A stretch of 64,000 nt of DNA from an uncultured Aquimarina sp. (GTDB taxonomy: Bacteria > Bacteroidota > Bacteroidia > Flavobacteriales > Flavobacteriaceae): NCBI GenBank assembly GCA_947499005.1, contig CANMML010000013.1, forward strand, positions 1-64,000, given 5' to 3'. Below, piece after piece: positions 1 to 9,238 of the stretch; position 1 is the first letter of the stretch; each line of letters begins with the position of its first letter. The notes beneath the pieces are model-generated. The model was given only the letters and a program-made list of their open reading frames with translations, was not told the DNA's origin and searched no databases. Position numbers and translations under genes: made by a program.

Positions 1-92
1 TAGGAAGGTTAACCATATGGGTGAAACTTTAAAATCACCTAAAAGCTAGTAAATACTATAACTCAAACAAAATTTTTCAATCCTAATGCATA

Positions 93-590
93 ATTCAGGT
101 TAAACGATTCGGAGTTCTAGGTTTATGTCTTACTCTCAGCTTTTGTTCAAGTGATGATGGAGATGGTACTACTACCATTGATAACTCTAATTTCGATGTT
201 TGGTCAGGAGGAACATTAACTTTTACTAAAGAAGCAGGTACCGATCCTACATTAGAAGAAAATCAAGATCGAATTAGTGATGCCGTTTGGCTAACTAGAT
301 CCAATAATGGAGGGGAACTTTTTAATGCTAAAGACGAAACTTCCTCTACAGAAAATGTAAGTCCAATAGGTACCGAGTGGGCTTTAGGAACTACAGCAAC
401 TCGCAATATTAGCGGTTTAAATTTTAAATCATTACGTCAAACTATTTCTCCAAAAAATATCGTTGGTGAAGATTTAATACTTCATTTAATTGATAGTGAT
501 GCCTATATAGATATTAAATTCTCTACTTGGTCTCAAGGAGGGATGCAAGGTAATAGTGGAGGATTTTCTTATACAAGATCGACTCCGTAA
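93..590 (+). CDS. Small lipoprotein, start codon missing or non-standard
   Basis: An open frame of about 165 codons ends at TAA 588-590 and has no in-frame ATG, GTG or TTG near its beginning. The frame opens after a stop at 84-86; the first plausible initiators are ATA at 90 or ATT at 93. The translation looks real: a short basic start, a hydrophobic stretch, then a lipobox LSFC followed by SSDDGDG, the acidic tail typical of exported flavobacterial lipoproteins. The C-terminus has a Trp-Ser-Gln-Gly-Gly segment and ends in Phe-Ser-Tyr-Thr-Arg-Ser-Thr-Pro, a pattern I recognise from small flavobacterial surface proteins of unknown role. An ATG at 86-88 lies in another frame and hits a stop after five codons, so a single-base loss near the start is one explanation. 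It may be a pseudogene, or may use a rare start codon. It converges on the next gene with a 2-nt gap. Confidence 0.55.
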   Translation: MQVKRFGVLGLCLTLSFCSSDDGDGTTTIDNSNFDVWSGGTLTFTKEAGTDPTLEENQDRISDAVWLTRSNNGGELFNAKDETSSTENVSPIGTEWALGTTATRNISGLNFKSLRQTISPKNIVGEDLILHLIDSDAYIDIKFSTWSQGGMQGNSGGFSYTRSTP

Positions 591-592
591 CA

Positions 593-1195
593 TTACCTCA
601 ACAAATATTCTAACGTAAGGAAATCTAATTTTCCATCTACATATAAACCTTCTTTGCTTTCAAAATCTTTTAACGCTTGGAAGGTTTCTTCTTTAAATAA
701 CCCATCTTGTTTAATAGAAGCCCCTTTTTTATTTAAAATACGTTGTATTTCAAATACCAAAACACCTTTATCCCCAAGACGAAGTTCTCTTTTCGATTGT
801 TTAAAAATATCTCTGACCGCATTATTATTCTCTTGAATAACTTTTACTTTACCCGATGCGATCACAGCAGTCGCGGCTTCTTTCAATCTTGCCTCTAGGT
901 ACTTTACATATCCTAACTTCTTTCTATAGGTATCTACAGCATTTTTAGTAATCTCTGTATCATCTTTAGGATTTCGAACATCAATATTATGAAAACTCCA
1001 TTGAGAGATAACATCACCATTAAGCTCCTCTATAGCAATGTGATATTGCTTTATTAAACGCTCTTCACTTCCTACCGGAATATCAATAGGTTGATAACTA
1101 TAATTCTTGACATTAAATCGCTGTATTCTCTGGTAAGTATTAAATCCATATAGCCCTACTAGTACTAATAGTAAGAAAATGATAATCTTTTTCAC
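593..1195 (-). CDS. Membrane-anchored peptidoglycan-binding-domain protein
   Basis: A 200-residue protein. Residues 1-20 form a hydrophobic anchor or uncleaved signal (MKKIIIFLLLVLVGLYGF). The middle, about 45-135, is charged and helical without a family I recognise. Residues about 138-200 match a PG_binding_1 domain: LRLGDKGVLVFEIQRIL, then DGLFKEETFQALKDFE and VDGKLDFLTLEYLL, the usual pattern of two helices with a G-x-F/L-D/G turn. Such domains bind cell wall and are often attached to wall-active enzymes; here no catalytic domain is present. The start is GTG at 1193-1195; no ATG gives the hydrophobic start. It probably faces the periplasm from the inner membrane. No operon partner is visible. 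Confidence 0.75.
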   Translation of the reverse strand: MKKIIIFLLLVLVGLYGFNTYQRIQRFNVKNYSYQPIDIPVGSEERLIKQYHIAIEELNGDVISQWSFHNIDVRNPKDDTEITKNAVDTYRKKLGYVKYLEARLKEAATAVIASGKVKVIQENNNAVRDIFKQSKRELRLGDKGVLVFEIQRILNKKGASIKQDGLFKEETFQALKDFESKEGLYVDGKLDFLTLEYLLR

Positions 1196-1371
1196 AACAA
1201 GTTGGTTTACATTCTAATGTAAAAATAGGAATTTCTGAATCAGTGCATGGTTTTATTCTCAATTGAAAAAAAATTTAATGCTCAATATTGAATATTTGCA
1301 AATAATAGAACCTATATAAAATACAGGTAATCAATTTATTATATTTAATCAACCAATTTAATATTCATATT

Positions 1372-3048
1372 ATGAAAGTCTTTACACACACTACGAAAGT
1401 GCTGTCTATGGTGACTGTACTATTCGCACTTACATTTAGCTGTAAGAAGAAACATCATGCAAGAGAACATTATGGTCATGTTCCTAATCATGAAAAGAAT
1501 CTTGCTCCTTATTTAAAATTTCCAACCCCATTATCTCCAGAAACCCCTTGGGATGTAGATCGCAAATTACAACAGCGCTTGATGTCGGAAAATCAATTTG
1601 TACAAACACAGCGCCTATTTGAAATTTTATCTTGGCAATGGTTCATTTCTTTGAACTGGCCGATCGATGCTGAAGGAAACCCGCAACCAAATATTTCGGA
1701 TAAAGGTAATCCAGAGTGGTTTGGATGGAAAGAAAGTTATGAAGTATATCTAGAAGATGGTAGTATGCCATCTCCTTGGGGGCAATTTTCATTCCCTCCA
1801 GACTTCCCAAATCAAGATGCTTACAATCTCGAGAAAATCTTATTTAGAACTAACAAATTTGTCGATTTAACAGAGCATCCAGACATAGATGACGAAGTTG
1901 ATCAAGCATTTACCTCTCCTATTTGGGATCAAAATGGAAATATCGTTCGCTATGAAGTCCGTATGAATAGAGTTGAATTTGACTATATTCTTAAAAACGG
2001 GTTATACAATATTGATGGACAAATTGCTTTTTCTAATAGTGGAGATGCAGACCCTGCAGAAGGAAAATACCAAGATGTATTTTTTCCTGAAGGAAATAGA
2101 AAAAAAGAAGGAGCTATCGAAATTAAAGTAGCTTGGAAAGTTCTTGAAGAGAGTGATATTCCTTCTAGATATTTTACCACTAAAGGTTGGGTAATTAATC
2201 GAGATAAAAAAAGCTATTCATTACGTGATGTAGGAATGATAGGAATGCATATTGCATCAAAAACAGAATCCTCTCCGCAATGGATTTGGACGACTTTCGA
2301 ACATGTAGATAATTTAACAGTAAATGAACTTGAGACCATTAATGGAAAGCCTTTAAAAGCTTCTTTTTATGATCCTAGCTGCGACACTTGCCCTGTGAAT
2401 GTATTACCAGATACAACTGCTATTAAGCCTAAAAATCAAATCAAACGAGTAGCACCAATAACTGGAGCTACAAAATCACTTAATAAACAGGTACAAAGAA
2501 TATTGAGAAAGTCGGAATCGAAACTACAATACTATAAACAAATTGGAACACAATGGCCAACGGATCCTTCTTCAAAACCGTATACTTTAGGAGACACTAC
2601 AGCCTACAAAATGCCCGATGCAGTGATTAACAAATCTGGTGGTATGCCAACTCCTGTGAATCTAACTAATATGATTATGGAAACCTATTTCCAGGGAGGA
2701 ACAATCACAGGTAGCCCTCCTAACGATCGTATTATTCAAACTTTTCAGCGTAGAGATAGCTCTAGCGACCCTTTTACTACTCAATACCAAGATACATTAT
2801 CTCGTTACGATTCTTTTATGGCAAACGAACCTGCTTATTTCCAAATAAATAATTTTCCGATGGGTGTAGATACTAAAAACACACAACAGTTAATCTTTGG
2901 AACAGAAAGTTGTATTGGTTGTCATTTTTCGGGATCTATTGCTACTGGTTTCAAAATTGAAAATGGCCAAAAAGTAGCGATTCAAGGTACTCCAACTTCT
3001 GCAGATTTTAGCTGGCTATTATCACAAAAAGCATATTTTAAAGAATAA
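1372..3048 (+). CDS. Lipoprotein with a single c-type heme motif
   Basis: A 558-residue exported lipoprotein. The signal sequence ends in ALTFSC with the lipidated Cys at about 24, followed by KKKHH. The body is rich in Trp, Pro and Asp and is not a domain I can name. Near the C-terminus Cys514-Ile-Gly-Cys517-His518 is a classical CxxCH heme-attachment site, so covalent heme is likely if the cytochrome c maturation system acts on it. Proteins of this shape are annotated only as cytochrome family proteins; the redox partner is unknown. It is a single gene with its own upstream region (1196-1371) and is followed by a structured intergenic stretch. The family call rests on one motif, so a non-heme use of these Cys residues cannot be excluded. 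Confidence 0.6.
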   Translation: MKVFTHTTKVLSMVTVLFALTFSCKKKHHAREHYGHVPNHEKNLAPYLKFPTPLSPETPWDVDRKLQQRLMSENQFVQTQRLFEILSWQWFISLNWPIDAEGNPQPNISDKGNPEWFGWKESYEVYLEDGSMPSPWGQFSFPPDFPNQDAYNLEKILFRTNKFVDLTEHPDIDDEVDQAFTSPIWDQNGNIVRYEVRMNRVEFDYILKNGLYNIDGQIAFSNSGDADPAEGKYQDVFFPEGNRKKEGAIEIKVAWKVLEESDIPSRYFTTKGWVINRDKKSYSLRDVGMIGMHIASKTESSPQWIWTTFEHVDNLTVNELETINGKPLKASFYDPSCDTCPVNVLPDTTAIKPKNQIKRVAPITGATKSLNKQVQRILRKSESKLQYYKQIGTQWPTDPSSKPYTLGDTTAYKMPDAVINKSGGMPTPVNLTNMIMETYFQGGTITGSPPNDRIIQTFQRRDSSSDPFTTQYQDTLSRYDSFMANEPAYFQINNFPMGVDTKNTQQLIFGTESCIGCHFSGSIATGFKIENGQKVAIQGTPTSADFSWLLSQKAYFKE

Positions 3049-3060
3049 TTGCACTCGAAC

Positions 3061-3200
3061 TAGAGGATGAGTAAAAAGGTTCTAAAACGAAGAATGAGTT
3101 TTCCAAAGAGAAACAAGTGTTGAAATTTCGACACTTAACGAAGTTTGGGTCTAGCCGAAGGCGAATACTTATAAAAAACGCTTTTAGTCATCCTCTTTTT
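3061..3200. repeat. Long-range inverted repeat with internal hairpin
   Basis: The sequence GAGGATGA at 3063-3070 plus the following GTAAAAAG pairs with CTTTTAGTCATCCTC at 3181-3195, with one mismatch and one bulge, and a T-run follows at 3196-3200. Inside the loop, 3117-3134 forms a second hairpin (GTGTTGAAA / TTTCGACAC). It may be a branched terminator for the preceding gene, a structured RNA, or a small non-autonomous inverted-repeat element. Nothing coding is seen. Confidence 0.5.
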
Positions 3201-3263
3201 ATTCAACATTTTACGCCTATATACAAGGGCTTATATTCTATTAATTTCTAAAGACTATTACTG

Positions 3264-6164
3264 ATGTCACAATTTAATTTCGTGCAAGTAAACGAATTTC
3301 AACCCAATGTTGATGGTTGGAATCAAATAGGTAACGTCTCTTACCAACAACTAGATAGCAAAAATATTTTATTGACTAATGAGTCCAATTATCAAGTAAA
3401 AATCTCGATCCTTTCTCCAACGGCAGTTAGGGTGCGTTTTAATCCTGTTCAGAATCCCGATTACAGCAGTAATGAATCTTATGCTGTAGTCAATAGAGAT
3501 TTAGGAACGGTATCACCAACTATTACAGAATTACCTGACAATGGAGGAACATTATATATAGATACGGGGGAGTTAGATATATATGTCGGTCTTCAACCTT
3601 ATGGTATTTCTGTACAAAAAGATGGAGAAGTAATCACTGAAGATACTTTTGGAAAAAATCTGGTATGGAGTAATGAGGCGATTGCCAACTTAAAAAAATC
3701 TCCCACTACTGAAAGCTACTTTGGCTTTGGAGAAAAAGCTGGAGCTATTCTTGATAAAAAAGAATACACGATGACATTCTTCAATTACGATAATTTCACC
3801 TATAATGACATCGCAGCGGATGGTAGTAAAGTAGTTCCCGAAGATAATGATGGAGGTCCTTTAAACCCTAGTAGCCCTTTATACAATTCTATGCCTTATT
3901 GTTTGGCGATTGGCAAAGGTGATACTGGAATTGATTATGCTTACGGAATTTATTTTGACAATGTTTCTCAATCGTATTTTAATATGGGAGCTAGTGACTA
4001 TTCGGACATGTCTGGACAATATTATTTCGGAGCGCTTTATGGAGAATTAGATTACTACATCATGGTCGGTAGCGAACAAGATGGTAGTCAAAATAAAGTA
4101 GCTAGTGTCATTCAGCAATATTCTAAACTAACAGGGCCTTCTGCCATGCCTCCCATGTATGCTCTTGGATATCAACAAGGCTGTTATGGGTATTATGATC
4201 GTGAACGTCTAGAAGAAATTGCTAATGCCTACCGTGAAGCTCAAATTCCTATCGATGGTTTACATATCGATGTTGATTTTCAAGATAATTACAGAACATT
4301 TACGCATAGTAAGGTAAAGTTCCCTGACGTTGCAGGCATGTTTAAGAATCTACACACAATGGGATTTAAGTGTAGTACCAACATTACTGGAATTATTACA
4401 ACAAACCCTTATGACGAAAATGGAGAAATTGAATTGAACTACCCTACTCGTGATAATTTAGTAAATCTAAATACGGATAATGCCATGGACTCTACTTACA
4501 AAGATGGAGCCACACAAGCATTTATTTGGAATACACGCTACGAAGATAGTGAAAGCTCTCAAATCTTTATGGCGAATGAAAGTTATGGGGATAATAATGG
4601 ATTCAATCCTTACCAAAAATATTATCCTTCGCCTGGGTATCCCGATGGGCAAAATTCATTAGGAACTTATGGTTTCTATATGGATCTTGGAGTATCAGAT
4701 GTTGCTGAATATTGGGGAAAACAATATAAAGAATTACTAAAACTTGGTTTGGATATGATTTGGCAAGACATGACCTGTCCTGCGGTAGTCCCTAATGTTG
4801 ACAATGGTAATCAAGACAAAACATTACCTCTCGACTTGATGATGTACGACAAGGTTACTGGGGAATACCAACCTAATGCTAAAATCCATAATTCATTTTC
4901 CTTAAACTTAGTAAATGCTACTTATGATGGGTTAACAAAATTAAGACAGGATGAAAACGCTGTTGGATCTTACAATTATCAAAAAAGAAACTTCATTATT
5001 TCTCGTGGAGGATTTGCTGGTGTACATCGTTATGCTGGAATTTGGACAGGAGATTCGGCAAGTAGCTGGGATTTCTTACAAATTAATATTCCAGAAGTAC
5101 TAAATATTGGCCTAAGTGGATTGCCTATTTCGGGCTGTGACATTGGAGGTTTTGCTAACGGGTCTGGTAGTGTTTCTGAAAATGGAACTTCCGGAGTAAC
5201 GCAATATCAATTATTTACACGTTGGATGACTGCTGGTGCCTTTTTACCATGGTATAGAAACCATTATGATGGATATACAAAAAGCTTTCAAGAGCCTTTT
5301 AAGTATGGAGATCCTGTACCTGCAAACTGTAGAAAATACATCGAAATGCGTTATCAACTACTGCAAGTATTTTACGATGCAATGTATGAAAACACTCAAA
5401 ATGGACTACCAATCTGTCGTGCTTTATTCTTGAATGATCCAAATGATCTCAATGTATTTACATATGCCGATCAGCAATTTTTTGTTGGAAAAAATATCTT
5501 GGTAGCACCAATTACCGATGATAGTGAATATCGAGATGTCTATCTTCCAAACGAATTTCAATGGTTTGTTTTTGATATAAATGGTGGAGCTTTACCACAA
5601 GCGACCAATGGTGGACAAGCTTACAACTGGTATGTTCCTTTAGATTTAGTGCCTGTTTATGTTCGTGAAGGAGCTATAGTTCCTGTACGACAATTAGAGC
5701 AATGGGTAGGAGAACTTACAGAAAACTATTTGAATTTCTTTATCTATCCTGGGAAAAACAGCAGCTATCAATTGTACTTAGATGACAAAACAACTACAGC
5801 TTTTGAGAGCGAGGAAAAAGTATATAGAGTAACTGAAATTACTTCTCAAAACAGCAATAGTGGGAAAACAATTACCTTCGATAGAACATACGATAATTTT
5901 ACTCCTAACGAAGACTATTTCTTTGTTTCCTTTATGGGAGTTACCAACTCTTCTGCTGGTATCTCTGTAAATGGAACAGCTTTACAAGTTCAAAGTCAGT
6001 CTGATGTCGAAGCTTCTACCGCTAATGCTTTTTACTATGATTCTGATAATCAAAAAATCGTAGTTAAAGTATTTGATAACGCTTCTACATTAACAGTAGA
6101 AATTGATTATCTATTCGAATACAATTTTGAAAATATTGCTTTACCTGCAACTGAGTTAGTGTAA
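3264..6164 (+). CDS. GH31 enzyme, alpha-1,4-glucan lyase-like
   Basis: A 966-residue glycoside hydrolase family 31 protein without signal peptide, so probably cytosolic. The catalytic nucleophile is Asp502 in the segment GLDMIWQDMT, and the acid/base candidate is Asp597 in GIWTGDSASSW. The surrounding wording differs from ordinary alpha-glucosidases: GLHIDVDFQDNYRTFT in place of the usual D-x-D-Y-M-D pattern, WQDMTCP at the nucleophile, and NIGLSGLPISGCDIGGF downstream. These match my recollection of the algal and fungal alpha-1,4-glucan lyases, which also belong to GH31 and are about 1040 residues long. Those enzymes cleave starch or glycogen by elimination, giving 1,5-anhydrofructose rather than glucose. 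If so, this would act on internal or imported glucan. The C-terminal 200 residues form beta-sandwich domains. An alpha-glucosidase or transglucosidase is the alternative. It is a single-gene unit, closed by a hairpin at 6211-6246. Confidence 0.75.
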   Translation: MSQFNFVQVNEFQPNVDGWNQIGNVSYQQLDSKNILLTNESNYQVKISILSPTAVRVRFNPVQNPDYSSNESYAVVNRDLGTVSPTITELPDNGGTLYIDTGELDIYVGLQPYGISVQKDGEVITEDTFGKNLVWSNEAIANLKKSPTTESYFGFGEKAGAILDKKEYTMTFFNYDNFTYNDIAADGSKVVPEDNDGGPLNPSSPLYNSMPYCLAIGKGDTGIDYAYGIYFDNVSQSYFNMGASDYSDMSGQYYFGALYGELDYYIMVGSEQDGSQNKVASVIQQYSKLTGPSAMPPMYALGYQQGCYGYYDRERLEEIANAYREAQIPIDGLHIDVDFQDNYRTFTHSKVKFPDVAGMFKNLHTMGFKCSTNITGIITTNPYDENGEIELNYPTRDNLVNLNTDNAMDSTYKDGATQAFIWNTRYEDSESSQIFMANESYGDNNGFNPYQKYYPSPGYPDGQNSLGTYGFYMDLGVSDVAEYWGKQYKELLKLGLDMIWQDMTCPAVVPNVDNGNQDKTLPLDLMMYDKVTGEYQPNAKIHNSFSLNLVNATYDGLTKLRQDENAVGSYNYQKRNFIISRGGFAGVHRYAGIWTGDSASSWDFLQINIPEVLNIGLSGLPISGCDIGGFANGSGSVSENGTSGVTQYQLFTRWMTAGAFLPWYRNHYDGYTKSFQEPFKYGDPVPANCRKYIEMRYQLLQVFYDAMYENTQNGLPICRALFLNDPNDLNVFTYADQQFFVGKNILVAPITDDSEYRDVYLPNEFQWFVFDINGGALPQATNGGQAYNWYVPLDLVPVYVREGAIVPVRQLEQWVGELTENYLNFFIYPGKNSSYQLYLDDKTTTAFESEEKVYRVTEITSQNSNSGKTITFDRTYDNFTPNEDYFFVSFMGVTNSSAGISVNGTALQVQSQSDVEASTANAFYYDSDNQKIVVKVFDNASTLTVEIDYLFEYNFENIALPATELV

Positions 6165-6210
6165 ATCGATGAGCCGAACCCTCTGCATTCCAACTCAATA
6201 AATGAGAATA

Positions 6211-6246
6211 AAAAATGCGATACCCAAAATTAGGTATCGCATTTTT
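6211..6246. terminator. Bidirectional terminator
   Basis: A perfect stem AAAAATGCGATACC / GGTATCGCATTTTT with an 8-nt loop lies between the convergent GH31 gene and the mscS-type gene. A- and T-runs on both flanks allow it to work in both directions. Confidence 0.85.
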
Positions 6247-6266
6247 ATTATATAAAGTTAATTTCT

Positions 6267-7097
6267 TTATGCCTTCACCACCTGAATATGTGGATAAGGA
6301 ATAGAGATCCCTGCAGCTTCTAATTGCTCTTTAGCTGTTTCTAACACATAAAAGTGTAACGCCCAAAAATCTTCTGTTTTAGCCCAAAAACGTAATGACA
6401 AGTCTACTGAACTATCACCTAAATTAGCTACAAAAACTTCTGGTGCTGGTTCTCTCAATGTTAATTCATGCTCGTTTACAATCTTTAAAAGGACTTCTTT
6501 GGCTTTCTTAATATCACTATCATAAGAGATTCCAAAAGTTAAAATATCTTTTCTGGTATCCTCTGCACTATAGTTTTTAATGGTATCGTTTGATAGCTTT
6601 CCATTAGGGATCACTACCTGTTGATTTCCTCCAGTCAATAACTTTGTTGTAAAAATTGAAATTTCTTTTACTGTTCCCATTTGCCCCTGAGCTTCTATTA
6701 AGTCTCCGATCTTATATGGCTTGAACATTAAAATTAGTACACCTCCTGCAAAATTAGATAACGAACCTTGCAAGGCTAAACCAATTGCCAAACCTGCAGC
6801 ACCTAACATCGCAACTAAAGAACTTGAAGCCACACCTAATTGCATTACTACAGTTGTAAATAATACAATTTTCAATCCCCAATTGATCAAATCTGCTACA
6901 AAACGTTCTAAGGTCTCATCGTAATCACTTTTCTTAAAAAAACGTTTTACAATACGATTAATAAACTTAATTAACCACCACCCCAATATTAGAAGTAACA
7001 CAGCAGAAATAATTTTAGGTGTAAAATCTACTATCAAGCTTGTAACTTTTTCAATATTTTTTTCTGAAAGTAAGTTACTTAACATTTCGTTTTCCAT
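6267..7097 (-). CDS. MscS-type small-conductance mechanosensitive channel
   Basis: A 276-residue MscS family channel, the usual short form. Three transmembrane helices are visible at about 20-45, 63-85 and 90-120; the third is the Gly/Ala-rich pore helix (GLAIGLALQGSLSNFAGGVLIL). The beta domain follows with GTVKEISIFTT and VVIPNGKLSNDTIKNYS, the standard MscS signature, and a C-terminal alpha-beta domain completes the protein. It releases solutes from the cytoplasm when membrane tension rises on hypo-osmotic shock. It is the last gene of a three-gene unit, 14 nt after the DUF255 gene; no functional link is obvious beyond co-transcription. Confidence 0.93.
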   Translation of the reverse strand: MENEMLSNLLSEKNIEKVTSLIVDFTPKIISAVLLLILGWWLIKFINRIVKRFFKKSDYDETLERFVADLINWGLKIVLFTTVVMQLGVASSSLVAMLGAAGLAIGLALQGSLSNFAGGVLILMFKPYKIGDLIEAQGQMGTVKEISIFTTKLLTGGNQQVVIPNGKLSNDTIKNYSAEDTRKDILTFGISYDSDIKKAKEVLLKIVNEHELTLREPAPEVFVANLGDSSVDLSLRFWAKTEDFWALHFYVLETAKEQLEAAGISIPYPHIQVVKA

Positions 7098-7111
7098 TTT
7101 TAATTTTGTTT

Positions 7112-9226
7112 TTACTCCATAAGTTTGACTGCTTCTGTCACTTCTGTTACAGGAAACTTACAGGCATTATTTTCGCAGATAAAAATATGCGTTTTTTCAT
7201 CGCTAAAGCGCCCTTTGAATAAAGGATTTTCTGACGGTTTTGTAGCTAATGCTACTAACTTATTAGGTATATATTCGTGCTGTAATTCGCTGGCTTTTTC
7301 TTTAGCTTCTTTTCCTGTAATCACACATTCATAATATGGCTTTACAAAACTCAATTGTAGATCCATCCAATTAGAATAACCCGAAGGATATTCGATAAAA
7401 TTAGGTTGAATATTATGCAACATCTGCTCTGCTTTCTCATAATAACTACGATCGGAAAGTAAGTGAGACAATAGAAACCAATCTTTTGCTAAAATTGAAT
7501 TTGAAGCTGGAATCACATTATCACTATATTCTATATTTCTTGTTACTAAAGCAGTGTCTTTATCTGACGTGAAAAAATATAATTGACTTTTCTCATCGTA
7601 AAAGTGTTCTTGAACATACTCCGCCATTTCTTTAGAATAATTCAACCATTGAACATCTCCGGTGTTTTGGTATAAACTTAAAAAGGCATCAATAACTATA
7701 GCATAATCTTCTAAATATCCATTGATACTGCTTTTACCATTTTTGTAGCTATGCCACAACCTTCCTTCTTTAGAAAGTTGCTTTTTAGCAATAAATTCAG
7801 CATTTCTTTGAGCTACTTCTAAAAAATTTGCTGTACCAAAAACACGGTACGCATCGACATACCCCTTAAGCATTAAAGCATTCCATGAAGTCAGTGTTTT
7901 ATCATCAAGTCGTGGACGAGATCTTTTTTCTCTAGTCTCTAACAATAGTTGTTTCCATGATTTCTGTTTTGCTAAAAAGTCTTCTATTGAAATTTTGTAT
8001 TTCCCTATAAAATCTTTATCAGCTTCTTTTCTAATCAATACATAATTTTCATGCTCCCATAAGCCGTAAGAGTTAATGTTATAATAGTCTTTAAACAAAG
8101 AATAATCTCCTCCTAATAAAGTTTTTAATTCTTCTGACTTCCACACATAGAATGCTCCTTCTTCTAAATGATCATTTTCATCTAGGCTATCAGCATCAAG
8201 AGAAGAATAAAATACACCTTCTTCACTCATTAATTCTCTTTCTACAAACGTTAACGTTTCTTCTACCAGTTGTTTGTACCAAGGGTTTTTAGTGACTAAA
8301 TAAGCATCGGAATATAAACTTACCAATTGTCCATTATCATATAGCATCTTTTCGAAATGGGGCACATGCCATTTTTCATCTACCGAGTAACGAGAAAAAC
8401 CTCCTCCTACATGATCATAAACACCCCCGTAAGAAATTCTATCTAAAGTATGGATCACATATTTCATTAAATCTTTATCCTCTGTCTGATGCGCATATCT
8501 TAACAAAAAGTGATAGTTAGTAGGCATCATAAATTTAGGAGCATAGTTTAGTCCTCCTTTGGTATAATCAAATTTCTGAGCCCAAGTATTTACCCCTTTA
8601 TCTAAAGTCTCTAAATCAAAGTGAATATCGTCCTCATTGGGTTTTACCAATCCAACGAGTTCCATTCCATTGGCTAACTGATCTGCATATTCAACTAGTT
8701 TTTTCGGGTCGTCTTCGTATATTTTTTGAATTTGCCCTAAAGCAGCCATCCAATCTCCTTTTGGGAAATACGTTCCTCCCCAAACCGGTCTACCATCTGG
8801 AAGTGCCACTACATTTAAAGGCCACCCTCCTCTTTTAGTCATCAATTGAACAGCACTCATGTATACCTGATCAACATCGGGACGCTCTTCCCTATCGATT
8901 TTAATATTGATGTAATTCTTATTCATCACAGCAGCCACTGTCGAATCTTCGAAACTTTCATGTTCCATTACATGGCACCAGTGACAAGCAGCATACCCAA
9001 TACTAATAAGCATTAACTTATTTTTCTCTTTGGCTTCCGCCAATGTTTTTTCATTCCAAGGTTTCCAGTTTACTGGGTTATGAGCATGTTGTAGTAGGTA
9101 AGGGCTTGTTTCGTTAACCAACTCATTGGTAAATTCATGCTCCATGGATTGTTCTTTTTGAGAATTGCATGCTAGTGTGATCGTAAGTAGCACAGACAAT
9201 ACAATTACTAATTTTGTCAGACTCAT
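7112..9226 (-). CDS. DUF255 thioredoxin-fold lipoprotein (YyaL/SPATA20-like)
   Basis: A 704-residue protein of the DUF255 family. It begins with a lipoprotein signal (TITLAC, Cys20), which is unusual for a family that is often cytosolic. Residues about 31-190 form the thioredoxin-like domain with Cys81-His-Trp-Cys84 and [10 protein letters not shown], then [17 protein letters not shown]. The rest (about 200-690) is an alpha/alpha-barrel resembling N-acylglucosamine 2-epimerase or glycosidase folds, with [29 protein letters not shown] conserved. The biochemical activity of the family is not firmly established; redox and sugar-related roles have been suggested. It lies 12 nt after the serine hydrolase gene and 14 nt before the channel gene, so the three are probably co-transcribed. 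Confidence 0.88.
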   Translation of the reverse strand: MSLTKLVIVLSVLLTITLACNSQKEQSMEHEFTNELVNETSPYLLQHAHNPVNWKPWNEKTLAEAKEKNKLMLISIGYAACHWCHVMEHESFEDSTVAAVMNKNYINIKIDREERPDVDQVYMSAVQLMTKRGGWPLNVVALPDGRPVWGGTYFPKGDWMAALGQIQKIYEDDPKKLVEYADQLANGMELVGLVKPNEDDIHFDLETLDKGVNTWAQKFDYTKGGLNYAPKFMMPTNYHFLLRYAHQTEDKDLMKYVIHTLDRISYGGVYDHVGGGFSRYSVDEKWHVPHFEKMLYDNGQLVSLYSDAYLVTKNPWYKQLVEETLTFVERELMSEEGVFYSSLDADSLDENDHLEEGAFYVWKSEELKTLLGGDYSLFKDYYNINSYGLWEHENYVLIRKEADKDFIGKYKISIEDFLAKQKSWKQLLLETREKRSRPRLDDKTLTSWNALMLKGYVDAYRVFGTANFLEVAQRNAEFIAKKQLSKEGRLWHSYKNGKSSINGYLEDYAIVIDAFLSLYQNTGDVQWLNYSKEMAEYVQEHFYDEKSQLYFFTSDKDTALVTRNIEYSDNVIPASNSILAKDWFLLSHLLSDRSYYEKAEQMLHNIQPNFIEYPSGYSNWMDLQLSFVKPYYECVITGKEAKEKASELQHEYIPNKLVALATKPSENPLFKGRFSDEKTHIFICENNACKFPVTEVTEAVKLME

Positions 9227-9238
9227 TAATTGCGTTTT

